A stretch of DNA of 6,782 nucleotides, taken from Sphingomonadaceae bacterium (GTDB lineage Bacteria > Pseudomonadota > Alphaproteobacteria > Sphingomonadales > Sphingomonadaceae). Position numbers and translations under genes: made by a program. Of this stretch, positions 6,657-6,782 are shown piece after piece. The notes beneath the pieces were generated by a model. It worked only from the letters and a program-made list of their open reading frames with translations, was not told the origin of the DNA and did not search any database. How positions within the stretch are numbered: the first letter of the stretch is position 1; each line of letters begins with the position of its first letter. The stretch lies in the NCBI GenBank assembly GCA_014380205.1, contig JACMKH010000329.1, positions 1 to 6,782 on the forward strand, written 5' to 3'.

Positions 6657-6782
6657 TCAGTGATCGGCGCCGCGACCGAAGCCGCCTGCGTCGGCTGTCG
6701 AGCCGCTGTCCGAATCGGTCAGCCCCGTGCGATAGCCGCGCGCGCCGCCGCGGCCGTTGCCGGCCGGGTCGGCCATCGCGCC
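6657..6782 (-). CDS. C-terminus of a second T-D-S-D repeat protein (partial, 5' end off the right edge)
   Basis: Forty-one in-frame codons run from the window edge to TGA (complement of 6657-6659). They read G-A-M-A-D-P-A-G-N-G-R-G, a seven-residue linker, then G-L-T-D-S-D-S-G-S-T-A-D-A-G-G-F-G-R-G and a short tail A-D-H. The first stretch fits positions 8-19 of the repeat consensus, so the window opens inside one unit and contains one complete further unit. The T-D-S-D core is coded ACC GAT TCG GAC, against ACC GAC AGC GAC in the neighbouring lipoprotein. A 39-residue ORF from the ATG at 6774-6776 is possible but less likely, since that ATG lies inside a repeat. The gene ends 98 bp before the lipoprotein start, same strand; nothing can be said about its N-terminus. 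Confidence 0.75.
   Translation of the reverse strand, partial: GAMADPAGNGRGGARGYRTGLTDSDSGSTADAGGFGRGADH

Overview
The window is GC-rich (strong G/C bias at third codon positions), with Shine-Dalgarno-led genes and an alphaproteobacterial gene set: an exported COG4798-type methyltransferase pair, a Bcr/CflA transporter, YdeI- and Nudix-type genes, and a Tat-exported lipoprotein. It looks like a chromosomal piece of a sphingomonad-like bacterium. That assignment is inference from composition and gene style; no rRNA or other marker gene is present.

Layout. Positions 1-292 (minus) hold the N-terminal part of a single-pass membrane protein with a Pro/Glu-rich, TonB-like tail. Positions 465-1584 (minus) hold a two-gene unit, a YdeI/OmdA-DUF1801 protein followed by a Nudix hydrolase of ADP-ribose pyrophosphatase type, overlapping by 14 bp. 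A 115-bp divergent promoter region (1585-1699) separates it from a plus-strand Bcr/CflA-type MFS efflux pump (1700-2956). The pump gene runs head-on into the next block with one base between the two stop codons.

From 6782 back to 2958 everything is on the minus strand and could be one transcription path: the tail of a repeat protein (entering from the right edge), a Tat-signal lipoprotein with four copies of a related repeat, a JmjC/Cupin_4-type Fe(II)/2-oxoglutarate oxygenase, and two tandem, signal-peptide-bearing SAM-methyltransferase paralogues. A 101-bp gap with a GC hairpin lies between the oxygenase and the methyltransferases, so their co-transcription is uncertain.

The most interesting part is 4605-6782. 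The repeat unit, read from five complete copies and one partial copy, is G-[VIL]-T-D-S-D-x-G-x-x-A-D-x4-G-R-G. It is present in two adjacent proteins. The right-edge protein encodes the T-D-S-D core with different synonymous codons from its neighbour, so the peptide itself appears to be under selection. A tandem-core substrate next to a protein-hydroxylase-type enzyme, in a protein that uses the Tat (folded or pre-modified) export route, suggests a RiPP-like or repeat-hydroxylation system acting before export to the cell envelope. This is a hypothesis from gene order and motifs only; I do not recognise the repeat family as described.
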